This document shows, piece after piece, positions 37,179 to 46,147 of a DNA stretch of 64,000 nucleotides; position 1 is the first letter of the stretch; each line of letters starts with the position of its first letter. The notes under the pieces are model-generated. The model searched no databases. It had not been told where the DNA came from and saw only the letters and a list, made by a program, of their open reading frames with translations. A program made the position numbers and the translations under genes. Origin of the DNA: Polyangium sp. y55x31 (GTDB taxonomy: Bacteria; Myxococcota_A; Polyangia; Polyangiales; Polyangiaceae); NCBI RefSeq assembly GCF_029946505.1, contig NZ_JARZHG010000043.1:1-64000 (forward strand). Direction: 5' to 3'.

Positions 37179-38258
37179 ATGAATTGCATCCAGAATCGTG
37201 TTCGGTTCCTTGCCGTGGTGGCGCTCATGGCGCTTTTTTCGGTCGCGGAGGGGCCCGCGCGCGCCGAAGGCGTGAAGCGCGTTGCACCAGCGTTCACGCT
37301 CGCCTCCCGATTTCCAGGCGGCGAGGGCGCCTCGGGCCTCGGCGCCTGGGAGGAGCGCGTGCCCGGAATCGAGTCCGTGACGCTCAAATCCTCGGCCGAC
37401 GGCGCCGATCAGCGCGCCATGTTTTTCGACTCGGGCGCGTCTGGAAAGCGACCGCTCCTCGTGGTCTTGCATAGCTGGAGCACCGACTGGCGGCAAAACA
37501 TCGGCATCCCGTATGCCATGTTCGCCGCGCAAAACGACTGGGTCTTCGTGCACCCCGATTTCCGCGGCCCGTACCTGCGCCCCGAGGCCGCGGCCTCGGA
37601 CCTCGCGGCGCAGGACATCCTCGACGCCATCACCTACGCGAAGCAACGTGGCCACGTCGACGAGACGCGTATCTATCTCGCGGGCTTTTCCGGCGGCGGC
37701 ATGACCGCGCTCGCGATGGCCGGGCGGCATCCGGAGCTCTGGGCCGGCGTCGTCGCGTGGGCGCCGGTGTACGACATCCCCGACTGGTACACGTACAACC
37801 GAAAAGGTTTTCCCCGGCGGCATTACGCTCGATTCATCGAGGGCGTGTGCGGCGGCGCGCCGCGTCCGGGCACGCGCGCGCACAGCGAGTGCTCCCGCCG
37901 CAGCCCGAGCGCGCTCCTTTCGCGGGCGAAGCAAGCAGGCGTGCCGATCTACGTGGCCACGGGCATCCGTGACGACATCGTGCCTCCGCGGCATTCGATC
38001 TCCGCGTTCAACGACCTCGCCGATCCGGCCGATCGCGTGGGCGACGACGTGCTCGCGAAGCTCCTCGCGCCCACGGCGACCCGGCGGGTATCGAAAACCT
38101 CCTCCGACGATATCTACGAGCGCGCCGGCGCCCCGTCGCACCTCACGCGCACCTCGGGGAGCGCCACACTGGTGCTCTTCGAGGGCGGGCACGATGTCGT
38201 CTTCGACGCGGGCCTCGCCTGGCTCCGCGACAAGCGCCGCGCGGCGAAGACCCCTTGA
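37179..38258 (+). CDS. Alpha/beta-hydrolase, secreted (divergent paralogue)
   Basis: 359 residues. The signal sequence (about 1-28, FLAVVALMALFSVAEGPARA) lacks a lipobox Cys, so signal peptidase I cleavage is expected. Catalytic motifs: LLVVLHSWSTDWRQN, YLAGFSGGGMTAL (GFSGG), ATGIRDDIVPPRH and FEGGHDVVFDAG. Long stretches parallel the lipoprotein on the other strand (for example NIGIPYAMFAAQNDW against NIGIPYGIFAERNGW and CGGAPRPGTRAHSEC against CGGAPRPGTRAEEEC). The two genes diverge from a 189-bp promoter region, as expected for an inverted duplication. Probably a carbohydrate esterase or peptidase acting outside the cytoplasm. Confidence 0.88.
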   Translation: MNCIQNRVRFLAVVALMALFSVAEGPARAEGVKRVAPAFTLASRFPGGEGASGLGAWEERVPGIESVTLKSSADGADQRAMFFDSGASGKRPLLVVLHSWSTDWRQNIGIPYAMFAAQNDWVFVHPDFRGPYLRPEAAASDLAAQDILDAITYAKQRGHVDETRIYLAGFSGGGMTALAMAGRHPELWAGVVAWAPVYDIPDWYTYNRKGFPRRHYARFIEGVCGGAPRPGTRAHSECSRRSPSALLSRAKQAGVPIYVATGIRDDIVPPRHSISAFNDLADPADRVGDDVLAKLLAPTATRRVSKTSSDDIYERAGAPSHLTRTSGSATLVLFEGGHDVVFDAGLAWLRDKRRAAKTP

Positions 38259-38366
38259 GCGGCTCCGCCGCGCGAGGATTGTCGTTGTGAAGCGGCGGGA
38301 AAATCTGTAGAGAAGGCGCATCCGGGCGACGCGGTGTTCGCGTATGCCTCACGGAGGAGCTTCTAC

Positions 38367-39008
38367 ATGATCCATTCCCGCCTCGGTTTTGCTTCGATCC
38401 TCGGATTGGTACTCGCCTGCGCGGCGGTCTCTGCGTGCGGCGACGAAAACAGCGGCAGCGGAGGTGCGGGGGGTGATGGCGGCGCGGGCGGCAGCGGCGG
38501 CAGCGGCGGCAGTGGAGGTACGGGCGGCGCAGGAGGCAGCGGCGGCAGCGGCGGCGCGGGCGGCTCGGATCTCGTCATGACCGAAGCCGATTTCGGTTGC
38601 ATTCTCGAGTGGGAAAAGGTCCGCTCCTATCGCATCACGAACAAGCTCGGTAACCTCGACGCCACCCTCGCCGCGGCGAATGCGCCCGGCACGGTGGATT
38701 TCCCCGTGGGCACCGTGATTCAGCTCGTCCCGCATGAGGCGATGGTCAAGCGCGCGCCGGGTTTCTCCGAGGCGTCGAACGACTGGGAGTTTTTCTTCCT
38801 GGAAGTCTCGGACATGGGCACGAAGATCGTGCAGCGCGGCGTCACGGAACCCGCGAACCCGCTCGGCACTTGCTTGAGTTGCCACGCGAAGGCCACGCCC
38901 GAGTTCGATTTCGTTTGCGAGAAGAGCCACGGCTGCGATCCGCTGCCTCTCAGTGACGACGACATCCAGATGGTTCAAAATGGCGATCCGCGCTGCACGA
39001 TGCCGTGA
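38367..39008 (+). CDS. Cytochrome P460-like haem lipoprotein
   Basis: 213 residues. The signal (MIHSRLGFASILGLVLACAAVSACG) has an SAC lipobox, followed by a Gly-rich linker (about 29-65). The domain (about 70-213) has the pattern TVDFPVGTVIQLVPHEAMVKR, SNDWEFFFLEVSDMGT, then the haem-binding CLSCH and HGCDP motifs, matching cytochrome P460-type proteins, in which the haem is bound through CxxCH. Members oxidise hydroxylamine or bind NO; others are of unknown role. GGAGGAG lies 6 nt before ATG 38367. The next gene (STAS-like) starts 15 bp after the stop. Confidence 0.83.
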   Translation: MIHSRLGFASILGLVLACAAVSACGDENSGSGGAGGDGGAGGSGGSGGSGGTGGAGGSGGSGGAGGSDLVMTEADFGCILEWEKVRSYRITNKLGNLDATLAAANAPGTVDFPVGTVIQLVPHEAMVKRAPGFSEASNDWEFFFLEVSDMGTKIVQRGVTEPANPLGTCLSCHAKATPEFDFVCEKSHGCDPLPLSDDDIQMVQNGDPRCTMP

Positions 39009-39023
39009 TCGGCGACGGAAGTG

Positions 39024-39434
39024 ATGGGCGACGAGCTCCGCATCGGTAGGCACGTGTTCCGTTTCGAGCACGAAGACCTGCTCTTGATGGAGATCCACGG
39101 CGACATCGAGCGCGGGGAGATGGCCGCGATGTATCGCGTCCACGACGAGCGGCTCCTCGCGCTCGGCCGGCTCTTCGTGCTCGCCGACGTGCGCCAGGCC
39201 GCGGGCATGTCGCGGATGACGAAAGGAGAAGGGCTCGGCCGGCCGAAATCGCTCCCGCCGCACGTGGTGGCGGTCGTCGGCGCGCCCTTCCCCGTGCAGG
39301 TCGTGATCGAGCTCTTCGCGCGCGCCACGAAGCTGCTCACGGGCGGCGCGACGACGCTGCGGTTTTTCGAGACAATCGCGGAGGCGCGGGCCTACCTCGA
39401 AGAATGCCGGCGGTCCTGGAAGCCGAGCGCGTGA
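39024..39434 (+). CDS. STAS/SpoIIAA-like domain protein
   Basis: 136 residues. The beta-alpha pattern VFRFEHEDLLLMEIHGDIERGEMAAMYRVHDERLLALGRLFVLADVRQAAG and the end RFFETIAEARAYLEE resemble the STAS or SpoIIAA-like fold of small regulatory proteins. A conserved phospho-Ser/Thr is not obvious. GTG at 39021 directly before the ATG at 39024 leaves the start uncertain by one codon. It follows the haem lipoprotein gene by 15 bp and is itself followed by a terminator-like hairpin, so the two genes may be cotranscribed. Confidence 0.72.
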   Translation: MGDELRIGRHVFRFEHEDLLLMEIHGDIERGEMAAMYRVHDERLLALGRLFVLADVRQAAGMSRMTKGEGLGRPKSLPPHVVAVVGAPFPVQVVIELFARATKLLTGGATTLRFFETIAEARAYLEECRRSWKPSA

Positions 39435-39441
39435 GCCTTCC

Positions 39442-39479
39442 GCCCGTCCTCCATCCTCTCGGGGACGGCGTGTTTTTTT
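39442..39479 (+). terminator. Rho-independent-like terminator
   Basis: GCCCGTCC (39442-39449) pairs with GGACGGC (39463-39469) with one bulged C, and is followed by gtg and a run of seven T (39473-39479). It lies between the STAS-like gene and the ABC-F gene, both on the plus strand, and fits the end of the haem-lipoprotein/STAS unit. Confidence 0.5.
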
Positions 39480-39521
39480 CGGATGCGCTAGGGCCTTCCG
39501 TCCGCTAAATAGGCGCCCCGC

Positions 39522-41147
39522 ATGATCCGGCTCGACTCCATTGGCAAGCGCCACGGCAAGCAGATCCTCTTCGTCGAGGCCTCTGCCGCCGTCAACCGCG
39601 GCGAGAAGATCGGCCTCGTCGGCCCGAACGGTTCGGGCAAGACCACGCTCTTCCGCATGATCACCCGCGAGGAGGTGCCGGACGAGGGGCAGGTCGCCAT
39701 CGATCGTGGCGTCACCGTGGGGTATTTCCGGCAAGACGTCGGCGAGATGAAGGGCAAGACCATCGTCGCCGAGACGATGGACGGCGTCGGCCCCGTCTCC
39801 GAGATCGCGGCCGAGCTCGCCGAGCTCGAAGCGGCGCTCGCGGATCCCGATCGCGCCGACGAGATGGAGGAGCTGCTCGAACGATACGGGCAGGCCCAGG
39901 CGAAATGGAGCGAGCTCGACGGGTATGCGCTCGACGCGCGGGCGCGGGAGATCCTCGCGGGCCTCGGCTTCTCGAACGAGCTCATGGATCGCGACGTCGG
40001 CACGCTCTCCGGCGGCTGGAAGATGCGCGTGGCGCTGGCCCGGATCCTCCTGCTCCGGCCCGACGTGCTCCTGCTCGACGAGCCGACGAACCACCTCGAC
40101 ATCGAGTCGATCATCTGGCTCGAAGGCTTCCTGAAGTCCTACGAGGGCGCGCTCGTCATCACCGCCCACGATCGCGCCTTCATGAACCGGATCTGCACGA
40201 AGATCCTGGAGATCGACGGCGGCGAGCTCACCACGTTCTCGGGCAATTACGATTTCTACGAGCGGCAACGAGCGATCGCCGCCGAGCAGGCCGAGGCGCA
40301 ATACGAGCGGCAGCAGGCGATGCTCGCGAAGGAGATGCGCTTCATCGAGCGGTTCAAGACCCACGCCGCGAAGGCGGCGCAGGTCCAGAGCCGGGTGAAG
40401 AAGCTCGACAAGATCGACAAGCTCGAACCGCCGAAGAAGAGCAAGCGGCCGCAGATGTTCGATTTCCGAGCGCCGCCGCGCTCGGGCGAGGACGTCGCGA
40501 AGCTCGACGGCGTGGTGAAGCGTTATGGCAGCCGCACGGTCTACGAGGGGCTCGATTTCCTGGTCCGGCGGCGTGAGCGTTGGTGCGTGATGGGCGTGAA
40601 CGGCGCGGGGAAATCCACGCTGCTCAAGATCATCGCGGGCGACCTCGCGCCGGACGCGGGGGGCGCGTCGCTCGGGGCGAGCGTGAAGCTCGGGTATTTC
40701 GCGCAGCACGCGATGGACGTGCTCGACCCGGAGCTCACGGTGGTCGGCACGCTCATCCATTCCTTCCCCGAGGCCTCGCTCGGCACGCTGCGCACGCTGG
40801 CGGGCTGCTTCGGTTTTTCGGGCGACGACGTGGACAAACCCGTCCGCGTGCTCTCCGGCGGGGAGAAGGCGCGGCTCGTGCTTGCGCGGATGCTCTACGA
40901 TCCGCCGAATTTCCTGGTCCTCGACGAGCCGACCAACCACCTCGACATCGCCACGAAGGAGATGCTGGTGGAGGCGCTCTCGAATTTCGAGGGCACGATG
41001 CTGTTCGTCTCTCACGATCGGCATTTCCTCGCGGCGCTTTCGAACCGCGTGCTCGAATTGACCCCGGAAGGCGTGCACAAGTACGGCGGCGGGTACCTCG
41101 AATACGTGGCCACGAGCGGGCACGAGGCGCCGGGGCTCCGGCGGTAG
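39522..41147 (+). CDS. ABC-F family ATPase (ribosome-associated type)
   Basis: 541 residues, two ABC domains without membrane segments: Walker A GPNGSGKT and GVNGAGKS, signature LSGGW and LSGGE, Walker B LLLLDEPTNHLD and FLVLDEPTNHLD, and a charged interdomain linker (about 240-320, QRAIAAEQAEAQYERQQAMLAKE). Length and linker fit the EttA/Uup/YbiT group of translation factors that act on the ribosomal E site; antibiotic-resistance ABC-F proteins are similar, and the exact subclass is not assigned here. It is separated from the preceding gene by a terminator. The acetyltransferase gene follows after 9 bp. Confidence 0.93.
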   Translation: MIRLDSIGKRHGKQILFVEASAAVNRGEKIGLVGPNGSGKTTLFRMITREEVPDEGQVAIDRGVTVGYFRQDVGEMKGKTIVAETMDGVGPVSEIAAELAELEAALADPDRADEMEELLERYGQAQAKWSELDGYALDARAREILAGLGFSNELMDRDVGTLSGGWKMRVALARILLLRPDVLLLDEPTNHLDIESIIWLEGFLKSYEGALVITAHDRAFMNRICTKILEIDGGELTTFSGNYDFYERQRAIAAEQAEAQYERQQAMLAKEMRFIERFKTHAAKAAQVQSRVKKLDKIDKLEPPKKSKRPQMFDFRAPPRSGEDVAKLDGVVKRYGSRTVYEGLDFLVRRRERWCVMGVNGAGKSTLLKIIAGDLAPDAGGASLGASVKLGYFAQHAMDVLDPELTVVGTLIHSFPEASLGTLRTLAGCFGFSGDDVDKPVRVLSGGEKARLVLARMLYDPPNFLVLDEPTNHLDIATKEMLVEALSNFEGTMLFVSHDRHFLAALSNRVLELTPEGVHKYGGGYLEYVATSGHEAPGLRR

Positions 41148-41156
41148 CGCCTTCGC

Positions 41157-42074
41157 ATGCCGACGCTCGAACTCGTCGAGAGTGACGAGGCCCTTCGGGA
41201 TTGGGTCGACGTCGTCGACGCTGCGGATGTCTGGGGTGTCCCCTCATTCGAGGATGCGCGTCATCTGCGCGGCCTTCATCCGGGCCGCGTGGATGGGGTG
41301 TTACGGATCGATGGGCGCCCCGTGGGCGCGGCATTCGTTCGACCTGCCGGCGGCGAGAGCGCAGACCCGTGCGGTGTCGCGGGCCTGTGGGTGATTCCCG
41401 CGTTTCGGCGCCGGGGCCTGGGATCGGCCATGCATTGCGCGCTCTCGGAGCACGCGCGACGGCTTGGATTGCGGGAGCTCCTGATCGAGGCCCACGAAAG
41501 CCAGCGTGACGCGTGCGCCTACCTCGAACGGCGCGGCTACGAGGAAATCGGACGCGAGGTCGAGCTCGTGCTGGAGCTCGATTCGTTGCCCATGCCGGAG
41601 GTGAAGCCGCCGGCGGGCATCACGCTCGTGACACGGGCCGAGCGACCCGACCTTTTGCTCGGTATGTACCAGGTCGCGCGAGAGGCCATCCCCGACATTC
41701 CCGCGGAACAGGCGGACGAGGTGGGATCCTTCGAAGAATGGCTCGCGACGGACATGGACAGGCCCATCCATACCCACGACCTCACGTTCATCGCGATGGA
41801 CGGCGCCGAGGTGGTCGGGTATGCGGTGCTCCAGCGTGGCCGGGGCGGCGTCGCATTCCACAGCCTCACCGGCGTGCGGCGGGCGTGGCGCGGGCGAGGC
41901 ATTGCAAGCATGCTGAAACGGGCGCAGGTGGCGGGCGCGAAGCGAGCCGGCTTCCGGCGCCTGGTGACGGAGAACGCCGTGGAGAATGAGCCGATCCGCC
42001 GCCTCAACGAGGTCATGGGGTACAAACCCCTCATGAGCACGATTCTTTATCGCGGGCCGCTCCTCGGCGGCTGA
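41157..42074 (+). CDS. GNAT-family N-acetyltransferase (two GNAT halves)
   Basis: 305 residues. The first half has the acetyl-CoA loop VIPAFRRRGLGSAMH with the R/QxxGxG/A signature; the second half has VRRAWRGRGIASMLK. Each half carries the N- and C-terminal strands expected of a GNAT domain, so this is a tandem-GNAT protein, as seen for example in MshD-type and other dual-domain enzymes. No substrate can be deduced. ATG 41157 is 9 bp after the ABC-F stop. Its 3' end overlaps that of the converging glycosidase-like gene by 28 bp. Confidence 0.9.
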   Translation: MPTLELVESDEALRDWVDVVDAADVWGVPSFEDARHLRGLHPGRVDGVLRIDGRPVGAAFVRPAGGESADPCGVAGLWVIPAFRRRGLGSAMHCALSEHARRLGLRELLIEAHESQRDACAYLERRGYEEIGREVELVLELDSLPMPEVKPPAGITLVTRAERPDLLLGMYQVAREAIPDIPAEQADEVGSFEEWLATDMDRPIHTHDLTFIAMDGAEVVGYAVLQRGRGGVAFHSLTGVRRAWRGRGIASMLKRAQVAGAKRAGFRRLVTENAVENEPIRRLNEVMGYKPLMSTILYRGPLLGG

Positions 42075-44173
42075 GGCCTGGGCGGCGGCCGGAGCGCCAG
42101 GTAAACGGTGCTCCAGAGCTGGAGTGCGTTCGATTCATCCACGTGGCCACGCGCCTGGCCAAACGGGATGAGCACGGCCTTGCCGCCCACGGGTTCCCAG
42201 CTCCACAGCTCTTCGGCGCGCTGCGCGTGGGTAGCCTCGATGCCCTCCCATAGTGCGCGCTCGGCCAGAAGGAGCATTTCGCGCGTGACGGCCGGGAGAT
42301 CTTTGCGCGAGAGCTGCCGCGAAAGACCCGCCGCCATTGCGGCCTGCTGCCACGACCAGACCACGGTCCCGTGGTAATCGGCGCGGGTGAACATCGCGGC
42401 GAGAGCAGGATCGCCCGCATACGCGGGATTCGCGACCAGCATGCCGACGTCCGTGCGAAGCCCGGCCGGGAACGGGCGCAGGAGCTCGGCGGCCACGAGG
42501 CTGAGAAGCTCGGGCGAGGGCTCGTCGAAGAGCAGGACGAACCCCGTGTCCGAATGCATGACCGGAATCGGTTTGCCCGCGGCGTCGAGTGCGATTGCGA
42601 AAAAGCGGATCGGGGCGTCGATCGAGGCGACCGCAGCCGCGCCGTCGAGACCGACCGCGGCCGCATATTCGCTCACGCGCGCGCGTGCCGTCGCGGCGGG
42701 GATCTCCACTCTGAAAAAGCGCTCGACACCCTTCCATGCATCGGAGAGGGTTTGCGCTTCGCTCGCCGCAGCGGCGTCCGGGCCGAGGAGGTTGCTCGCG
42801 AAGAGGCGCGCGGCGGCCCGCAGGGCGGCCGGGACGAGGGCCACGTTGACGTCGAAGGGGATGTTCCCACCGCCGAGCCCCTGATTCGAATCGCGCCAGT
42901 TGCCCACGGGAAGGCCTGGCTTCAGCGCGACGAGCGTCTCCGGGCCCGGATGGGCCGCGAAGGGGGCCGTGCGCGCGAGGACCAGCGTGAGGTTTTGCCG
43001 GAGCGCGTCGCGATAGAGCATGCCCGAAGGCGTCTTGCGAGCGAGGAAAGCCTCGGCACGTGCTCTCCCCGCGGGCATGTCGAGGAGATAGGCCGCGGCC
43101 ATGGGGGCGAGGAGGAAGTCGTCGTCGATCATCTTGTAATCGAGGACGGGCGCGCGCAGATCCGCGGGTCGCGGGGTTGTCATTGCATTGAGCCAGACCG
43201 CGTACTCGCCGATGGCCTCCTCGTGCGCGACGTCGCCGTCCGGGGCGAGCCGATCGAGCACCGAACCGAGCCCCGCTTCGATCGCAGGAGGCTCGAGGGC
43301 GGGCAGGAGCATCTGCAGCGCGAGCAACGTATCGCGTCCGAAATAGGTCAAGAATCGCCAGGACCCGGCGAGGAGCTTTTCTCGGTAAGAGAGGAAAGAC
43401 AGGGCCTGGCGCGCCCGCGTGTCGCTCGCTGCATTCGCATTGACAATCTCCTCGACCGGGAACGGCGCGAGCGGCAGCTCGTCCTGGAGCGCCGTGACGA
43501 GGAAGTGAACCTCGCCGCCCGGGCCGGCATGAAGGACGATATCGTTTTTTTCGAGCGTGAGCGTGGAATCCTCCCTGGGCTCGATGCGGAGCTCGATACG
43601 CCGGCCGTCGAGCATGGTGCGGCGCAGAGCAACGGGCGGGCCGGGATCGACTTCGTACGCGAGCGAGGGCGCCCCGGGGCCGAGGCCTCCGGCCATCTCG
43701 TCGCGCAGGAACCGAATTCCGGCCAGCATGGCGTGGTGGACGCGCAAGGCGGGCGCACGGGCGACGAGATGGGCCATGACGCCGCGCATTCCATCGGGCT
43801 GCTCGACGCCGTCGAGCGGGGCGAGAGGCGCGAGGTCGAAAGCAGCAGGCTGCGCGAGGGGCGCGAAGCCGAGGACGATACCCGCGTTCCCCGCGGGAAA
43901 CGCGACGAGGAGGCGCGGGGCCATTCCGGAGGTCGCGAGGAGGTGCGCCGCGATCGGGCCACGGCGATAAAAGTGATTGGCAATGGATCCAGCCATGATG
44001 TCGAAGCGCAAAAGCTCGGGGGCAGGGGAGGGCGCGGCGTGCCGTGGCGGCGTGACGTCCGTGCGGTGATCTGCATAGCCGCTGCCCGCGCAAGCGGCGA
44101 GCGCCAAGAGCACGCCGGCCAAAATACGGAATCCGCGTGATCGTGGAAGGCTTGGCGTGGGCGGCGTGCGCAT
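42047..44173 (-). CDS. (alpha/alpha)6-barrel glycosidase-like lipoprotein
   Basis: 708 residues with a signal ending LLALAAC (lipobox) after a basic N-terminus. A beta-rich N-terminal domain (about 45-240) precedes an all-helical catalytic-type domain (about 260-690) with LTYFGRDTLLALQMLLPAL, a GRDT motif like that of glycogen-debranching (amylo-alpha-1,6-glucosidase) and GH63-type enzymes, and later GNWRDSNQGLGGGNIPFDVN and WSWQQAAMAAGL. Asp/Glu catalytic residues cannot be fixed with certainty. It should act outside the cytoplasm on an alpha-glucan or glycoprotein glycan. Its 3' end overlaps the converging GNAT gene by 28 bp. The ATG at 44173 is 74 bp from the neighbouring stop. Confidence 0.75.
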   Translation of the reverse strand: MRTPPTPSLPRSRGFRILAGVLLALAACAGSGYADHRTDVTPPRHAAPSPAPELLRFDIMAGSIANHFYRRGPIAAHLLATSGMAPRLLVAFPAGNAGIVLGFAPLAQPAAFDLAPLAPLDGVEQPDGMRGVMAHLVARAPALRVHHAMLAGIRFLRDEMAGGLGPGAPSLAYEVDPGPPVALRRTMLDGRRIELRIEPREDSTLTLEKNDIVLHAGPGGEVHFLVTALQDELPLAPFPVEEIVNANAASDTRARQALSFLSYREKLLAGSWRFLTYFGRDTLLALQMLLPALEPPAIEAGLGSVLDRLAPDGDVAHEEAIGEYAVWLNAMTTPRPADLRAPVLDYKMIDDDFLLAPMAAAYLLDMPAGRARAEAFLARKTPSGMLYRDALRQNLTLVLARTAPFAAHPGPETLVALKPGLPVGNWRDSNQGLGGGNIPFDVNVALVPAALRAAARLFASNLLGPDAAAASEAQTLSDAWKGVERFFRVEIPAATARARVSEYAAAVGLDGAAAVASIDAPIRFFAIALDAAGKPIPVMHSDTGFVLLFDEPSPELLSLVAAELLRPFPAGLRTDVGMLVANPAYAGDPALAAMFTRADYHGTVVWSWQQAAMAAGLSRQLSRKDLPAVTREMLLLAERALWEGIEATHAQRAEELWSWEPVGGKAVLIPFGQARGHVDESNALQLWSTVYLALRPPPRPQPPRSGPR

Positions 44174-44247
44174 GGTCTTCCCCACGGCGGGGGAATGCAA
44201 GGAGGGCGCCGGAGCCGCTGCCGTTTCCGTTTCGGCCGCCTTTTCCG

Positions 44248-45555
44248 TTACACGAGATCCGCGATCGAATCGATCTCCTCCCGAAGCGCCGTCACGAACG
44301 CGTCGAGCTCGCTCTCCTCGATATCGAGCCGCGGCTGGAGCCGGAGCGTATTCCAGCGGTGCCCGCACACGAAGCAATAGTAGCCTCGCTTGTACATGCG
44401 GTGGCAGACGAGCAGGCCGATCGGCGAATGCCCATGAAGCTCGTCCATGCCGAAATGCTCGAACGAGAGCCACGGGTGATCCGTCGCCCGGAGCTCGACG
44501 CCCGCGATGAGCCCCGCGCCGCGCACCTCCACGACGAGCGGCGAGCCCGCGAGCGCGCGCCGGAGCCCCGCCTGGAAATGGTCGCCGCGCGCCTTGGCCA
44601 CGGCGAAGACCTCGGGCGAGAGCAAGTCGAGCATCGCGAGCGCCGCGACGCAGGACATCGCATTGCCGCCGAACGTCACGTTGTGCGCCTCCGCCGTGGC
44701 CATGTCCTTGCCATAGGCGCGCAAAAAGGTGTCCTTGTACGTGAGCATGGCCGAGCACGGCAAGAGGCCGCCGCCGAGCGCCTTCGCCAGCACGATCACG
44801 TCCGGGCGTCGCGGCCAGGTCGCCGTGCCGAGGAAACGACCGAGCCGGCCGAGACCCGTCTGCACCTCGTCCGCCACGAGCAGCGTGCCGTGTTTTTCGG
44901 TGAGCTCGCAGAGGGACGCAATGTATCGCTCGGACAAAGGATTCACGCCGCCTTCGAGCTGGATCGGCTCCACGATGATCGCGGCCACGTCCTCCGGCGC
45001 GAGAGCGCGCGCGAGCGCGTCGACGTCCTCGGGCGGGACGGGTGAGACGCCGGGAACGTGCGGCGCGAAGGGATCGCGGAACATCCCCGGATGCATGAGC
45101 GCGCAGCTTCCCATTGTGGTGCCGTGGTACGCGCCGAGCAGCGAGAGCACGCGCGGGCGCCCGGTGGCGGCGCGCGCGAGCTTCATCGCCGCCTCCACCG
45201 CGTCGCTGCCCGACATCCCGAAAAATGCGTTGTCGTAGCCCGTCCGCTCATTGAGCGCCCGCCCGAGCCGCCCCGCATAAGGATTGACCCGCGACGGATA
45301 CCAGGACGGCGCGTCGGTCGCGAGCCAATCCCGCACGGCGTCCGCCACGGCCGCCACGCGGTGCCCGAGCGATTGCGTGCCGTGCAGATCCTCGATGAGC
45401 CGCCCGCCCTCCTCGACGAGCTTTCCGTCCCGCGTTCCCGCAATTCGGTAAGGCTCGCCCGTCATCGCGACCCGCGCCGCGACGAGCGGATTGACGAACC
45501 GGCGAAAATCCTCGATGCCTTTGCGCAGGATCTCGGTGTGATCCATGGGGGTCAT
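44248..45555 (-). CDS. Class III (PLP-dependent) aminotransferase
   Basis: 435 residues. The subgroup II aminotransferase signatures are clear: GMSGSDAVEAAMKLAR, LGAYHGTTMGS, IVEPIQLEGG, LLVADEVQTGLGRLG (with the PLP-contacting Asp) and IVLAKALGGG with the Schiff-base Lys. The family includes ornithine, 4-aminobutyrate and diaminobutyrate aminotransferases; the substrate is not fixed. Near the C-terminus there is an unusual YYCFVCGHRW with a CxxC, which may bind zinc or form a disulfide. GAGGTGA lies 4-10 nt before ATG 45555. It is 4 bp downstream of the yceF/maf gene, so cotranscribed. Confidence 0.92.
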   Translation of the reverse strand: MTPMDHTEILRKGIEDFRRFVNPLVAARVAMTGEPYRIAGTRDGKLVEEGGRLIEDLHGTQSLGHRVAAVADAVRDWLATDAPSWYPSRVNPYAGRLGRALNERTGYDNAFFGMSGSDAVEAAMKLARAATGRPRVLSLLGAYHGTTMGSCALMHPGMFRDPFAPHVPGVSPVPPEDVDALARALAPEDVAAIIVEPIQLEGGVNPLSERYIASLCELTEKHGTLLVADEVQTGLGRLGRFLGTATWPRRPDVIVLAKALGGGLLPCSAMLTYKDTFLRAYGKDMATAEAHNVTFGGNAMSCVAALAMLDLLSPEVFAVAKARGDHFQAGLRRALAGSPLVVEVRGAGLIAGVELRATDHPWLSFEHFGMDELHGHSPIGLLVCHRMYKRGYYCFVCGHRWNTLRLQPRLDIEESELDAFVTALREEIDSIADLV

Positions 45556-45559
45556 TTCG

Positions 45560-46147
45560 TCACCTCGCCAGATCGAAGGGCTCGATCCCGGCTTCGCGGA
45601 GGAGGCGGCAAAGCGAGAGCAAGGGCAGGCCCACGATGGCCGACTCGTCGCCGCCGCGCACGGATTCGAAGAGGCCGATGCCGCGTTTCTCGAAGAGATA
45701 CCCGCCCGCGCTGCCCACCGGATCGTCGAGCGTGACGTAGCGATCGATGAGCGCCGGCGAGAGCGACCGCATCATGAGCTCCACCGTGACCGTCTCGCCG
45801 AGCATCCGGCCCTCGGACGGCGACCAGAGCACGACGGCCGTATGCAGCATGTGCGTGCGCCCGGAGAGCTCGGCGAGCTGCGAACGGCAATCGTCCTGGC
45901 TCTCGGTTTTTCGCAGGATGCGGCCGTCGTATTCGGGCACCTGATCGGCGCCGATGACCCACGTCCCCGGCGCGGCGTCGAGGCTCTTCGCCTTGCCCTC
46001 GGCGAACGCGCGGGCCACGTCGCGGGGCGACAAACCCTCGGGCGGGATCTCGTCGAAATGAGGCGCGCGGGCTTCGTAGGGGAGGCCGAGGCGGTCGAGC
46101 AGCGCGCGGCGGAAGCGAGACGTGGATGCGAGGATCAGCCGGTCCAT
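45560..46147 (-). CDS. maf: Maf/YceF-type nucleotide pyrophosphatase
   Basis: 195 residues. The Maf signatures are LILASTSRFRRALL (with the SxR motif), SPRDVARAFAEGKAKSL, GADQV and GYLFEKRGIGLFESVRG, followed by VGLPLLSLCRLLREAGI. GADQV rather than GADTVV and the C-terminal GLPL pattern match E. coli YceF, which hydrolyses 7-methyl-GTP, rather than YhdE. ATG 46147 lies within the last 13 bp of the upstream RsbR-like gene. It may be a housekeeping enzyme removing modified nucleotides. It sits in a minus-strand chain: RsbR-like, maf, aminotransferase. Confidence 0.93.
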   Translation of the reverse strand: MDRLILASTSRFRRALLDRLGLPYEARAPHFDEIPPEGLSPRDVARAFAEGKAKSLDAAPGTWVIGADQVPEYDGRILRKTESQDDCRSQLAELSGRTHMLHTAVVLWSPSEGRMLGETVTVELMMRSLSPALIDRYVTLDDPVGSAGGYLFEKRGIGLFESVRGGDESAIVGLPLLSLCRLLREAGIEPFDLAR

